A stretch of 64,000 bases of DNA from the NCBI RefSeq assembly GCF_029227915.1, contig NC_079882.1, forward strand, positions 6,448,001 through 6,512,000. The letters are read 5' to 3'. The translations under genes and the position numbers were made by a program. Numbering within the stretch: the first letter of the stretch is position 1; the number at the start of each line of letters is the position of its first letter. The notes below the pieces were generated by a model that was not told where the DNA came from, made no database searches, and saw only the letters and a list, made by a program, of their open reading frames with translations. The stretch comes from Hydractinia symbiolongicarpus. Lineage: Eukaryota; Cnidaria; Hydrozoa; Anthoathecata; Hydractiniidae. Shown here in pieces: positions 1 to 11,300 of this stretch.

Positions 1-285
1 TGTTTTCTTCATGTCCTCGAAAAGGCAATCACAGAAGATGAAGACGTCTTTAGAAAGGCCACCGACGTAACACCAAATAATGTATCGATTAGATGGGCTA
101 AAGATACTCTAAACTTTCTACGCAATGCTATAAGGGATTGCAAGCTACCTTCTTTTTTTATCAAAGACGTCAATTTAATGCTCACTGTGAGTAAAGAACT
201 GGTTCCTGATCAATCTCTGCGGTACGACGAATTGTTTTGTTTAAGGAGTCTTGTTAATATAGGAACAACATATTGGAAACGTTAA
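1..285 (+). CDS. partial coding segment of unknown identity, 3' end only
   Basis: An open frame of 94 codons runs from the window edge in frame 1 to a TAA at 283-285. Its composition looks protein-like, with balanced acidic, basic and hydrophobic residues, a mid stretch FLRNAIRDCKLPSFFIKD and the terminal residues SLVNIGTTYWKR. I do not recognise a domain. It could be the last exon of a host gene or part of a transposon protein. The decayed Penelope-like fragment 1 kb downstream makes a mobile origin possible, but the sequence does not look like that protein family. The start lies outside the window. Confidence 0.4.
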   Translation, partial: CFLHVLEKAITEDEDVFRKATDVTPNNVSIRWAKDTLNFLRNAIRDCKLPSFFIKDVNLMLTVSKELVPDQSLRYDELFCLRSLVNIGTTYWKR

Positions 286-1333
286 GTACAAAAAAAATAT
301 TCAGGAGCTCTTACAACCTTGACTCCAAAGCGCTCTTTCACCTACGCGCCTGCTAAGCATATGCAATTTACTAACCTTATTATACCCGAACTTTTTTTAC
401 TGCTACGGCAAAAATCCCAAACTACTTATAATTAAGTGATAAAACTCACTCCAGGTAAAAAAGTCTTTTAAAGACGTCACAAAGATCGGAAATGACGTTA
501 CACATGCGTAAGGTACAGCATTTTCCCCATTTTCCAATATAATTTCTCAAGTGTTATTAATGCTACAACCTTGATTCCTAAGACTCTCTATCAAATAAAG
601 ACTTAATATTAAAGATTAATTTTTAATGACCTTATTTGTTTATTTACCTTATTTCAAAAGTGACGTCAAGAAAGTTTACTATCTTAACGATACAGCTATG
701 AAGGTCCGTTTTTCTACAAATATTGACGCTTACGTCATTTAACTTGGTACATATGTAGAATATGACATTTAAAAAAATGTTCGATGTAAGGAAAACAATG
801 TATGTCAAATATATGTCCTTAGTAACCCCTTAGTAACCAACCACCTGGTGACCAACAACACATACTAAATTCTTCTATAACGAATACAACATTTTACTGC
901 AATTTTACATGTTCTTTTCGTCGTCAATTCACACAAAATTTACCCCCCATCCCAAATATGCAATATCCTCCGCAGAGTATAAAAAATTAAAAGTTTGAAA
1001 AAAGTCACAAACTTTTGGCACTCAACCACGTTACAAGCAAAATTTATGCCTAGTCAAACAGACAACGGGAATTTATGCTCCCAGGTATAATAGGGTTAAG
1101 CGTGTGGGTGTGCAGAGAAGGTGCTCCCTCGGGTGGAGGTCTATTATTCGAATTTCCTTTCCTGATACACACTGTCTCAATAATAATAGATGTTAGTTTC
1201 TCTATTTGTCTGTCTGTCTGTTACGGAAACACGAAATGCGATATATGAAGGACGGGAGTGGGTTGATTTTCCCACAGGTTGACGACTAGTTTTTTAATAT
1301 CTTATATTTAGATAAGACAGACAAACAAATGTT
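286..1333. other. AT-rich spacer, no gene seen
   Basis: No open frame with protein-like composition was found. There is a short TCTG-type run near 1207-1222. The stretch separates the partial coding segment from the retroelement remnant and may include decayed element sequence. Confidence 0.5.
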
Positions 1334-2244
1334 TGGAAAAGATTTGTTGACGATGTATTCGCCATAATCAAAAGATCTCATCTAGATGAGTTCCATGAAC
1401 ACATGAACGGCCTACATCGACAAATCAAATTCACTGTTGAGCTTGAACACAATGGAAGTATCGCTTTCCTGGACACTTTGGCCAAACGCAAGAATGGTTC
1501 CATTTCAGTTTCAGCGTGTCGTAAACCAACACACACTGACCAGTACCTTAACTTCGAATCAAGCCATCAGAAATCTTGCAAAGAAAGTGTCATATCTTCA
1601 TTACTGAATCGTGCCAACAGCGTAGTCAGTGACAAACATGAGAGGAAAATAGAAATTCGACGTGTAAGAAATGCATTAATCGCAAATGGATACAGTCATA
1701 AAGTCATCACGCAAGTAGAAAATAAAATGAAGAGAAGGTGCAACGGAGACAACAAGAAAACATCGGAGGAAATCATCGCGTTAGCATTCCTAACCTTCGT
1801 ACCAGGTACCAGCCAGATCCTTCGTCGAGGTATAAGGCAACACAAGATCAAATGCATTCTTAATTCTAAAGACACCCTAAGAAGCACTTTGTCTAAACCA
1901 AAAGACAAATAAACCTGGAAAAAGAAAGCAATGTTGTTTACGAAATCCCGTGTAAGGATTGTGATGCAGTGTATATAGGCGAAACAAAAAGAAAGTTTAA
2001 GCAACAAGTACAAGAACATATGCCCGCAGTGAGAAAAGGAGATGTGAAGAAAAACGAAATTGCAAACCACAGCTGGAGCAGAAGTCATCAGTTTAAAAGG
2101 GATTAGAAGAAAATCATTGACAGAGAATCCAGAACAACGGACAAGAAGATTAAAGAAACCATCAACAATGTAGAACGTAACAAACACATAAACAGCATCT
2201 GGTATCAACTTCCTGAGATTTGGTTACCAGCCCTACAGAAGTAG
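1334..2244 (+). pseudogene. Penelope-like retroelement remnant (RT C-terminus plus GIY-YIG nuclease)
   Basis: The frame starting at 1334 reads WKRFVDDVFAIIKR, a reverse-transcriptase motif C (usually YVDD) in the context typical of Penelope-like elements. It is followed by IAFLDTLAKRKNGSI and CRKPTHTDQYLNF, which are thumb-region hallmarks of that group. The frame stops at 1910-1912. After a frame change the sequence continues as VYEIPCKDCDAVYIGETKRKF (about 1934-1996), the GIY-YIG-type endonuclease start found at the C-terminus of these elements. An in-frame TAG interrupts it at 2104-2106. The copy is 5'-truncated, frameshifted and carries a nonsense codon, so it is dead. Assignment to Penelope-like elements rests on the RT/GIY-YIG order, which is characteristic of them. 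Confidence 0.82.
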
Positions 2245-3119
2245 TTACCTACATCTAGGTCCGAAAATGTCAATTACTATAATTAGCTGTATATATCAGC
2301 TCATTTCTGATTGGTTAATTTATATGAATTTCGATCCTCTGCAATTACATAGATACATGCGCAACATCATTTTACTTTGCCCGATGATGGGAGAAGGATC
2401 TCCCAAATCTTCGCCTACTAAACTATCATGTTCAAGAAATGATAAACTTTCCAGAGTAATATAAATAATGAACAGACAACCCGAAGTAATATTTTTAATA
2501 ATATCTATTTTATATTTATTATCCCTTAGCTACTTATAACTATGGATACGATTACGCATATAACCAAACTTTGTTGGAAATTGTGACACTTGAAAATTGA
2601 TGTAATCACAGCAAAAATTCATAAGTTGTTACTTTGATTTTTCCAATAAATCTTGATCTCATCCTTTTTTGTATTTATTTAGAAAGTATTTGACACATGC
2701 TTTTTTTATCAATTTTGCTAGCGCTCGAATATCAGCGGGAATCGTTTTTTTTTTTTCCAAATTAATGTTATTCTGCAAGCTCGTCCCCACGATTGTTTTT
2801 CCTAATGACACTCGCTTTTTGATAGTTTTAGCGAAATAGGCGTCACGAAAAAGGTGCTAGGATTGAGCTTGGCTATTCGGAATAATATTAGGTAGCGAAA
2901 GCAATAAAGGACGACTTCCCCAGAATTCAAGTCAAGACTATAAAGCTAAACAGTAAGTAAGAAATTCAAGCGACTAAAGAATTAAAGAATACAAAAATTT
3001 TGTCTAGATGATATGAAGAAATTCTAGGAGATTTTATTTTTGCAAACAGTGATTACAATTTTACAATTTTAACAAGTTGTATTCGAAACGCAGCTGCGAT
3101 TCTCCCTCAATTCCACATT
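2245..3119. other. AT-rich intergenic region
   Basis: No supported gene. The last part probably holds the 3' untranslated region of the leftward lectin gene that stops at 3120. Confidence 0.5.
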
Positions 3120-5434
3120 TTATGTGCAAGCATACGACACTTCCAAGTACTTCGACGTGGATATGCATGGATTACCAAAAACTTTGTTTGATCCTTTCAC
3201 AATGCATCGTTTCTTGTTTTCACATAGTGACGTCACAACACGCAATGATGATTTGGCGTGACAGTTTGACTGATGAAAGATTTTGTGACCGCAATATTTT
3301 TTTGAAGTGCGACCATAACTTGCACCCTTGATGTGGATTCTCATTTTTCCACAGTCGATTGTCATGGTTTTGTCCTGGCATACCCGTTTGAGTTGAAGAA
3401 CAATCGTCTTGGGCCTGAAAGTAACACAAGATTTGAGCTGGTAAATTATTGATCTACACAAATAAATAAGCACGTTTCTTGAATATCAATTCACTTACTC
3501 GCAAAAGTACTTGACTTCTAAATATTTATGAGTTCCAAAACACGGGTTGCCATACACTTTATTTGTTGCCGGAACAGAACATGTTCTCTTGTTATTACAC
3601 AAATTTGCAGTTTGAGAAAATGAAAAATGAGATCTGCACCTCCTGCTGTAGTTGGATCTCCATTGGCAATATGCTTTTGAGGTGCGGCCGTACAGTGCAT
3701 CATAAATTCTGACCATGTAGCCGGGAGGACATTTGATTTGTAAAGTTTCATCTTGGCATACTCTCTTCAGCGAAACTACGAAAAATATTAGAGCATGTAA
3801 ACAAGGAAAAAATTTGCTGGTAAATAAAACTTCAAGGATAATTGGTACTTTAAGCGCTTACTTGGACAGGTATGTTGATTACAAGCTCGTGTAGATGAAT
3901 TAGGTCCAAGTCGTGTACAATCTAATCCTCCATATCGAGGAGAAGGATTTGTACACGTTCTTCTACGTGACTGCATTCCCCCTCCACATTTAACAGAGCA
4001 AGCGTCATACTTTCCCCATTTGCTGTAACCACCGTTAACTAAAATATTAATATAGAATGGAAATATGGTGGTAAAAAACAGAACAGTGCTAGTAGAATTA
4101 ATATTTACTTGGACAGGCATATTGATTGCAAGCACGTGTAGATGAAGAAGGACCAAGACGTGTACAATCTAATCCTCCATATCGAGGAGAAGGATTTGTA
4201 CACGTTCTTTTTAGTGACTGCATTCCACCTCCACATTTAACAGAGCAAACGCCATCTTTTTTCCACTTGCTGTAACCACCGTTGACTAAGTATAAAAAAC
4301 AGGCGAAAGATAAAGGACAGTGGCAAATGTCTGTATTTACTCATTACCAAGACTTTGTTCTTGTTAGATTAGATAATTATTTGCAGGTTTCTAATCCAAC
4401 GGTTGCAGCTATCAAATTTTACTCCCTTAAAAATTCTGTTGCTGATAAAGAAACAGATACTACCACAACTGCAATTGGAAAAATGATTTTTACATATCGC
4501 ACTACCTAGTAATTCAACATAAACTTGACTCACTTGGGCATGGTTTAGAATTGCATGCTTTTGAGAATGTTGCTGGACCAAGCCTTTCGCAGTTCTTTCC
4601 TCCAAATTTTGGAGAAGGATTTGTGCATGTCCTAGTAAATGTTTTTGTCCCTCCACCACAGGTGCGAGAACACCTTTGGATATTCCACCTTGTGTATCCT
4701 CCATTAACTGGTAAATTTCTGTAAAACAAGATTTTGACGCGATATAATCGGATTTTACTGATGACGTAAATTAATAAGCAGAAAAGAAATCGGATAATTT
4801 ATATTACAGACGCACATTATTATTTGTGTATTCGTGATAAGGATGAGTGACTTCTTTACTCTATTTATACGACATTTCGCAGTAGTAATTCCAGTTCGCG
4901 AAAACTAAAAACTGAAGAAACAAACTAACCTGCAGGAATAATCAACTTCTAAATATTTTCTCGTTCCATAGCAAGGATCACCAAACACCCCGTTAACAGC
5001 ATTCACGCTACACGATCTCTTGTTCTGGCACCTTAATTTTACTTCATGTAAAGATCTGCTAGAGTGCGAGTTACAACGTCCTTGAAAGATATTCCAGCCG
5101 CAATAACTAATTGTGTATCGCCCATACATTGCTCTTTGAATTTGTATCACTTGACCTGACGGACAGATTATGTGCATTGTTGTATGCTCGCACACACGCT
5201 TTGTACTCTTTGCAAAACCTGAAAAATAAATGTTTACTTTGTGTCATTTCAACTCAAACTTCCGTACATCATTTGATACAAAAAAACAACAACAATACAA
5301 TGACGTGAATACAGTTACAGAAAACTGTGTTGAAAATTATTGTTCCAGGTTAAGACAAGAATGAAAGTCTTACCAGAGTTCATGTACATGAATACAATGA
5401 AAAGAACCACGAATGACAATCGCATATTTTCCAT
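3120..5434 (-). CDS. secreted SUEL lectin / thrombospondin type 1 repeat protein (rhamnospondin-like)
   Basis: Seven exons joined on the minus strand: 5374-5434, 4930-5218, 4534-4718, 4109-4285, 3862-4038, 3499-3775, 3120-3414. They give 486 residues with all phases consistent. Residues 1-20 form a signal peptide (MENMRLSFVVLFIVFMYMNS). Domain order is SUEL lectin (about 27-115), three TSP1 repeats (about 119-296) and two more SUEL lectins (about 300-387 and 395-486). Each lectin shows the AxYGR-type motif (AMYGR, ALYGR, ASYGR) and the xPCxxTxKYLEVxYxC end, with DPC in the first and NPC in the other two. TSP1 repeats carry CSxxCGGG and the final NxxxCP. SUEL domains bind L-rhamnose or D-galactose. 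The combination with TSP1 matches the rhamnospondins of Hydractinia, proposed as secreted pattern-recognition proteins, though those are reported with more TSP1 repeats and a single lectin. A role in microbe binding is inferred. The start is supported by the signal peptide and an upstream TATA box. Confidence 0.9.
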
Positions 5435-5487
5435 CTTTCTAGATAACGACTACCGCAAACCTACTACCGCATCCTTTAGTTCATCCC

Positions 5488-5495
5488 TTTATATA
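5488..5495 (-). promoter_or_regulatory. TATA box of the SUEL/TSP1 lectin gene
   Basis: On the minus strand the sequence reads TATATAAA, about 55 bases upstream of the start codon at 5434. This predicts a transcription start near 5460 and a short leader. It is a strong TATA match in the right place, but other AT-rich matches occur in such DNA. Confidence 0.55.
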
Positions 5496-8324
5496 GGATT
5501 TCAATGCTGTGTTTTCTAACCCTCTGAATTTAGTGTTTTGTAGGGTGATAGTTACCAGAATGAGCGTCAGTACGGGGATATCTACAAGTAATTTACTTCT
5601 AATTGACCGTAATCAGTTCCCCACATTTGAAATCACAAACTGCTCTTTTGCTGGTGAAAAAAAACATGTTTTTTAAAATAATCACATCTCTTTGAAAGGT
5701 TAGCAGTTTTTTATGAAGTAAATTCTCTTTTTATTTCCTAATACCTATTTTTTGATATTCTAAATCAGTCCAGGGTAATTTCGTTAGATACTAACTAAAT
5801 TATAATCTAAATCTACGTATAGTCCGATTTGACCTTTAAGGTGGCTCACCAACAAATATACCTATATCACAGAGGATTGTCTTTTCTAAAGTTACTAGAT
5901 GATGACATCATACTACGCGACAGTACGACAAAATTAAGTCCAAAATATAGTTGATTGATTGCCATGGTTACCCGTTGCTATGCAAAACAAGAGCAAAATA
6001 TGACATTTTGCTGCTCGATGCTAAACCGAATAACTGAATAACATGCGCTATTTAAAGCGCCTTTTTGGCTGCGTATGTTTCTCAAGGGTCACGTGTAGTG
6101 ATTGAGTAAAACGCATTATCGTAAGGCCGACTCGTCTCCCAGACAACTGATGTGGTATTTCTTGGAGAAAAAAAAGGCTAAAACAGGGCGAAATTGGACA
6201 AGATAACTGAGAGACAAAACTTCGTATGAAAATCGGTTTCAGTTAAACACTAGGTATTATTAACGCCTGCATCATCAGAGGAAAATATAAAGCATGTGAC
6301 CTTCGATCTTGAGAATTCTTGCTTCGCGTGGATTCCGAACTTAAACGGCAAAAAAATTGTTGAAAGATTATTTTATAGACATTCTTGACTTGTGGATCAG
6401 TGAAAAGTGTACGGCAGCACTATTTCGACTTAAAAAGCACCAAATAAGTCTAAGTCTCCTAACAAGTATACTTCGGAGGGTGCATGGTTATACATTTAAT
6501 ATAACTGTCATATATTGTCTGAAGCAGCCCTAAAGTATCATCCAGCTTTTGCAAAGCATTAAACATCGACGGAGGGGCAAGAAAGCCGTCTAAAAATGCG
6601 AAAATTGTTGCTATGAGCGTTGCTATGCACTTATATTTGCGGTTGGTTGGAAAAAGTGTCAGATTGCGCAATAAAAACGGAAATTTGTCATAAGCACTAC
6701 TTGCCACGGTATTCTAAGATGAATTTGCTGTCATAAAACAGGTAAAAAACAATTCTTAAAATTTAGACATTATTTGGTAGTAAACCAACTTAAAAGATAT
6801 TCAGGTACCAAACCATTAGTTCGAATAGAAATGTTATTGATAAACCCACTATAAAAAACAATATTTCTTTATTGTAAATTTCGCGACCTTTAAACAAATT
6901 TACGATTGCTTATTTCGTGCGTAAAATTATTTAAATGAAATCGTAAAACCCAGTATAATAATTACTCATTAGGAATATATATGTGGAACGTTTTATCTAA
7001 ATATTAATGTCACCGAAACTTTTATTCTAATAACGGCGCTTGAGAAAAAATTAAATTACCTTATCATCCACAACTTTGCTTGCCGTAAGTGACGAAATTT
7101 TGAAGAACTGATGAAAATTATCGTCAACAAAAATTAGCTAACGCTGAAAAAATTATCGACTAACAAATTATATGTGTCAAAATTTTAAATGCTGTATTAT
7201 CAGAAAAAAAGTTTTAGCATAAACACTCGCATTTTAAAATGAATTTAACACCCAAAAATAGGTACAAAAAATTTAGCAAAATTTGCCGACTTTACTAGTT
7301 AGGGAGCCACCGTAATAGACGCCACCCCTAAAGGGGGGTTAATATATCGTTGCCATATGCTAGACACTAGGTTTTAATACACGGATCCGACTAAACACAA
7401 GAGTGCTTTTGCTAAAAAGTTTTTAGAGTATAGTTAAACTTTTCACGAACTCAAAAACTATTTTCTGCTTATTTTATTTTATCCTTAGCCTGTGTAAAGT
7501 ATAGCGATAAAAAAAGTTATACTTTCATATAGATATAAAAATACAGTTAACTCAAACCTACTATTGACTGAGAAAGTATTTCGTTTTAAACGAATGAAGA
7601 GAAGCTCCTGCTAAGTTAAATTTTGTCTAAAATGAGATTACAGTGTAAATAAATATAGAATATAGAATATAACATATAACTGAAATTAGCCTCGGGGTGA
7701 CGAAATATGAGTGGAGTTAACGAATGTTTAAGTTATCCGAGGTTCGAGTTAACCGGGTTTATATTATTCATATATTTCATCTATTCATATATTACTAATG
7801 CACATGTAACTTATATAACCGTCTAACGGAAATATGTCTAACTTGTCTAAATAGTAAAAGCATCCAAATCAAATTTATCCAAACGCATATAAACCGGCTA
7901 AATTGCGGGAACACAACTAAATGGTCCTAAATTTCAATCACGTAAATTCATCCGAAATAATCTAAACCACGGAAGCGTGTTTAACCATAGTTAATATTGT
8001 GTTTTTTCTATTAACTATGGTTCAACTTATCCTAAATAGTTAAAAGTATCCAATCGCGAAAATTCATCCCAAATCATCAAAACCAAACATGTCTAACTTG
8101 TCCTACCTGGCGAAAGCATCCCATAATGGAACTTTATCGAAACTTCATCTAATAGTCCTAACATTCATCCAATACGAAAATTCATCTAAAAAGGAAAAAA
8201 ACCTGGGAACGAGGGTGAAGGACCCACTTTTTGCGTGGATCCGAGGAACGGTCCCCCCACAAAGTGAAGTGAAAGCGGAGCAAGGAGGCCACGCCGCAGT
8301 AACCTCCCCCTTCGCAAATTTAAG
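5496..8324. other. intergenic region between lectin and acetyl-CoA synthetase genes
   Basis: No supported gene. It is the shared upstream region of two divergently transcribed genes. The last 140 bases before 8325 are much more GC-rich than the rest and look like the leader and promoter of the acetyl-CoA synthetase gene. A block of degenerate short repeats lies at about 7815-8190. Confidence 0.5.
7815..8190. repeat. degenerate interspersed short repeats with a central hairpin
   Basis: Variants of TCTAACTTGTC, CATCCAAAT and AAATTCATCC recur at irregular 20-40 base spacing. In the middle, the arms TTAACCATAGTTAATA (from 7981) and TATTAACTATGGTT (to about 8024) form an inverted repeat around a T-rich loop. 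It resembles an old low-copy satellite. No coding potential. Confidence 0.5.
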
Positions 8325-11300
8325 ATGGCGGACGCAAAGACCGAAGCAAATGGAACACATGGTACTGATGATGCTGGAAGTCCGATTAAACGAACACGAT
8401 CATTCACTGAGGAGCTTGGAACAAACTTAGTTTTCAATGTTAATAAGGAACAATCTAACGATGCTCATGTTAATTCTATGGAGCAGTACAATAAGTTGTA
8501 CGAAGAATCTGTTAAAACACCTGATGTTTTCTGGACCAAAATAGCTGATGATTTTTATTGGAAAGAAAAATGGCAAGGGGAATTCATGGATTATAATTTT
8601 GACATGAATAAGGGTGATGTTTTTGTCAAATTTATGGAAGGTGCAAAGACAAATATCTGTTATAATGTACTGGATCGCATTGCTAATGACAAAAATCTTG
8701 GTGACAAAGTTGCATTTTATTGGTAAGAAAGCTGTATAGCAGGGTGCTGCACAAATTGATTTTTCAAATCCTTCCCAACCTCTTGTAGAAAAACATTTTT
8801 TAAAATTGCTTGAAAAATAGGCTGTTTCTAGGTAAGGCTGTTCTGCCTGGATAATGAACATTGGCCTGATTAAGTACAACAGCTTTCCCCGGTCAAGAAC
8901 AGGGCAGAAAATACATAATCAGGGCAACATAATCAGGACAGGCCGGCTTATTACTCAAAAATATTATTTTGCACTTATAAAAGAAACATAATCAGGGCAG
9001 GCCAGTTTATATACGACAGTGTAATATTTTTTCTCACTTATTATAGAACGAACATAATCGGGGCAGGCCGACTTATGTATCACAGTCAAATATTATTTGA
9101 GACTTATAGGACGAACGTAATTGGTGAAAGCCAGCTTATGTATGACAGTCAAATTTAGTTGAGACTTATAAAACCATTATAATCGGGGCCGACTGCTTTT
9201 ATATCATTCGTCATGACTTCTGACAAGCGAATAGCCCTGGTGGCAAAGCTGTTGTTGCTCTCAAATGAAAAGAAATTTTGAGGCAAATACTAAATTTTGG
9301 GATTCGCAAGTTTAATAACTTTTCACCAAACTTAATTCCTGCAAAAAGAATAATTTAGGCACCGTGAAATTTAGTTCCTTCAAAGTATATTCAGTCTTGG
9401 TCATGAATATTTGCACCCGCGTGCGGTGGTACGTACGCCTACACTAATACAGGCGTGTGATCAGTATCGCACCCCTAGCTTATGATTTTGGCGTGCAATT
9501 ATTACATTCAGGAGAGCGGCAGCGCGGGGTTTTTGAAGTGTAGTAGTTGGCAAAAAAATTGCCAACGTAATTTTGTTGTGAAATTTAAATGAATGGTGTT
9601 ATTATGAAGAACGTAAGGTATAGAGAACATTAAAGTCGGCCCCTTTCCTTCATGCTGACACTCTTATGCTGGACTGGTGACTCGAACAAAAGACGGAGGA
9701 CCATTTGGAACCATGCCACAAGTCAGTCCGACCCTCATCGTCACAGAGAATACTGCGAGAAGAGTGTGCACCCATGCAAGTTAAATATAACCAGAACACG
9801 GGAGAGCTTAGGTGTCTTGTACATTATACAGCTTTCAGACGAATGTTCTCGTAATGTAATAATACCAAAGAAAAAACATGTTCAATAAAGTTTAAAAATC
9901 TTTTTAAAAGGGGAAAGAGAAATCAAATATGTTTAGTAATAATAATCGAAAAAAAATGTATATCATATTAAAAAGAAGTCCAGAAGTTCTGTCTCCCACA
10001 TGACACAGCAGGCAATAAGTCAGCCCTGCCCTCAATTTTGTGAGAAGAGATGTTCTGTGAAGACTCTAACAATTGAGTCTCCTGTACAGTTTTGCATTGC
10101 ATTGAACTGTGCCTGTGACAAGCATTTTCGGAGCATGTCACTGGATACTTCTACGATGTTCAACTTAATGATGCCCTGACCTTCAATTCGTTAATAACAC
10201 TTGTACAACTTACTTCCTAATCAGTTTATCTTAAAACATAGAGAGCTAGTTGGGAACTATTTACTTAAGAAGTACACCATCGGGAAGGTAGGTTGATAGG
10301 ACTTGTACTTCATTTCCATTTGTCATCGTCTTAAGGAGAGCAATTCAAGGTTAATGACGAAATTTTTTGCCAGCTGAAAAACAAAAAAAATATTGTCGAC
10401 GCAATACAGATGAAAAACATTTGAAATGTATCTCACGTCAGCAATTTTAATAAAGGTGGGTATTTAATAGAAGTACATTTTAGAGATACATTTTAACACG
10501 AAAGAACAATTATGTATTGGGTAAAGTTTGGGTAAGGGATTACTCTAAAATAGCTCAGTTCTGCTTGGCGTGTGTACGAATTAGAACAAGGGGTGTGATA
10601 AAGAGCACGCCCGAATTTCACATGGCTTGTGCGAAGGCGTGCGCGTGCGATCGCACGCCATTCATGACCAAGACTGTATATTATGCTGAAATGTATTTAC
10701 TACAAGAGTAGTTTATACTAAGAATTACATCAACTAGTTTTTAGGGGTGTTCTATCTTCCAGAGAATGTTTAATTTACAAAAGTTAGAAGAAAATGCCAA
10801 TCACAGCCTGCCTGGCCAGCCATTATATCAGCATTCATAATCCGATCACCACAACATAACCAGTGCAAAAAAACATAATCAGACCATGTGTACATAATCC
10901 GGCTGTCCTGCTTGTAAACAGGCCGTTTTCACAATGTGGGCAGAACAACGCCACCATCAAAAATATTTTAGTTCGGGTCCTGAAGACCCTGCAAAAATGA
11001 GTCAGTCAGGCGTATTTTTCCCCTGGATTTTCAGATCAAAGCAAGTAAATTCTTCCCAGGGCCAGAAACAATATAGCGCCACTCAACATTGTTTGCAGAC
11101 CCTTTTTGGCTGCCCTGTAAACTGTCAGTAGCCACAGGGGTAAAGGAATTAATGTTTTACGGGAATTAATTTTTGCGATTTTTTTTTCAATTTTGCAAAA
11201 ATTAGTTATCGCAAAAAAACTTTTTAAAAAATTTTTCGGGGTTTATTCCAACTTACCGACTCGGCTTTTTATTACCAAAAGTGAGTCAGTTGGAGGACCC

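Noticed and set aside
6459-6707. Minus-strand frame of 82 codons in the lectin-ACSS spacer.
   Set aside because: No recognisable domain and no splice or promoter context; expected by chance.
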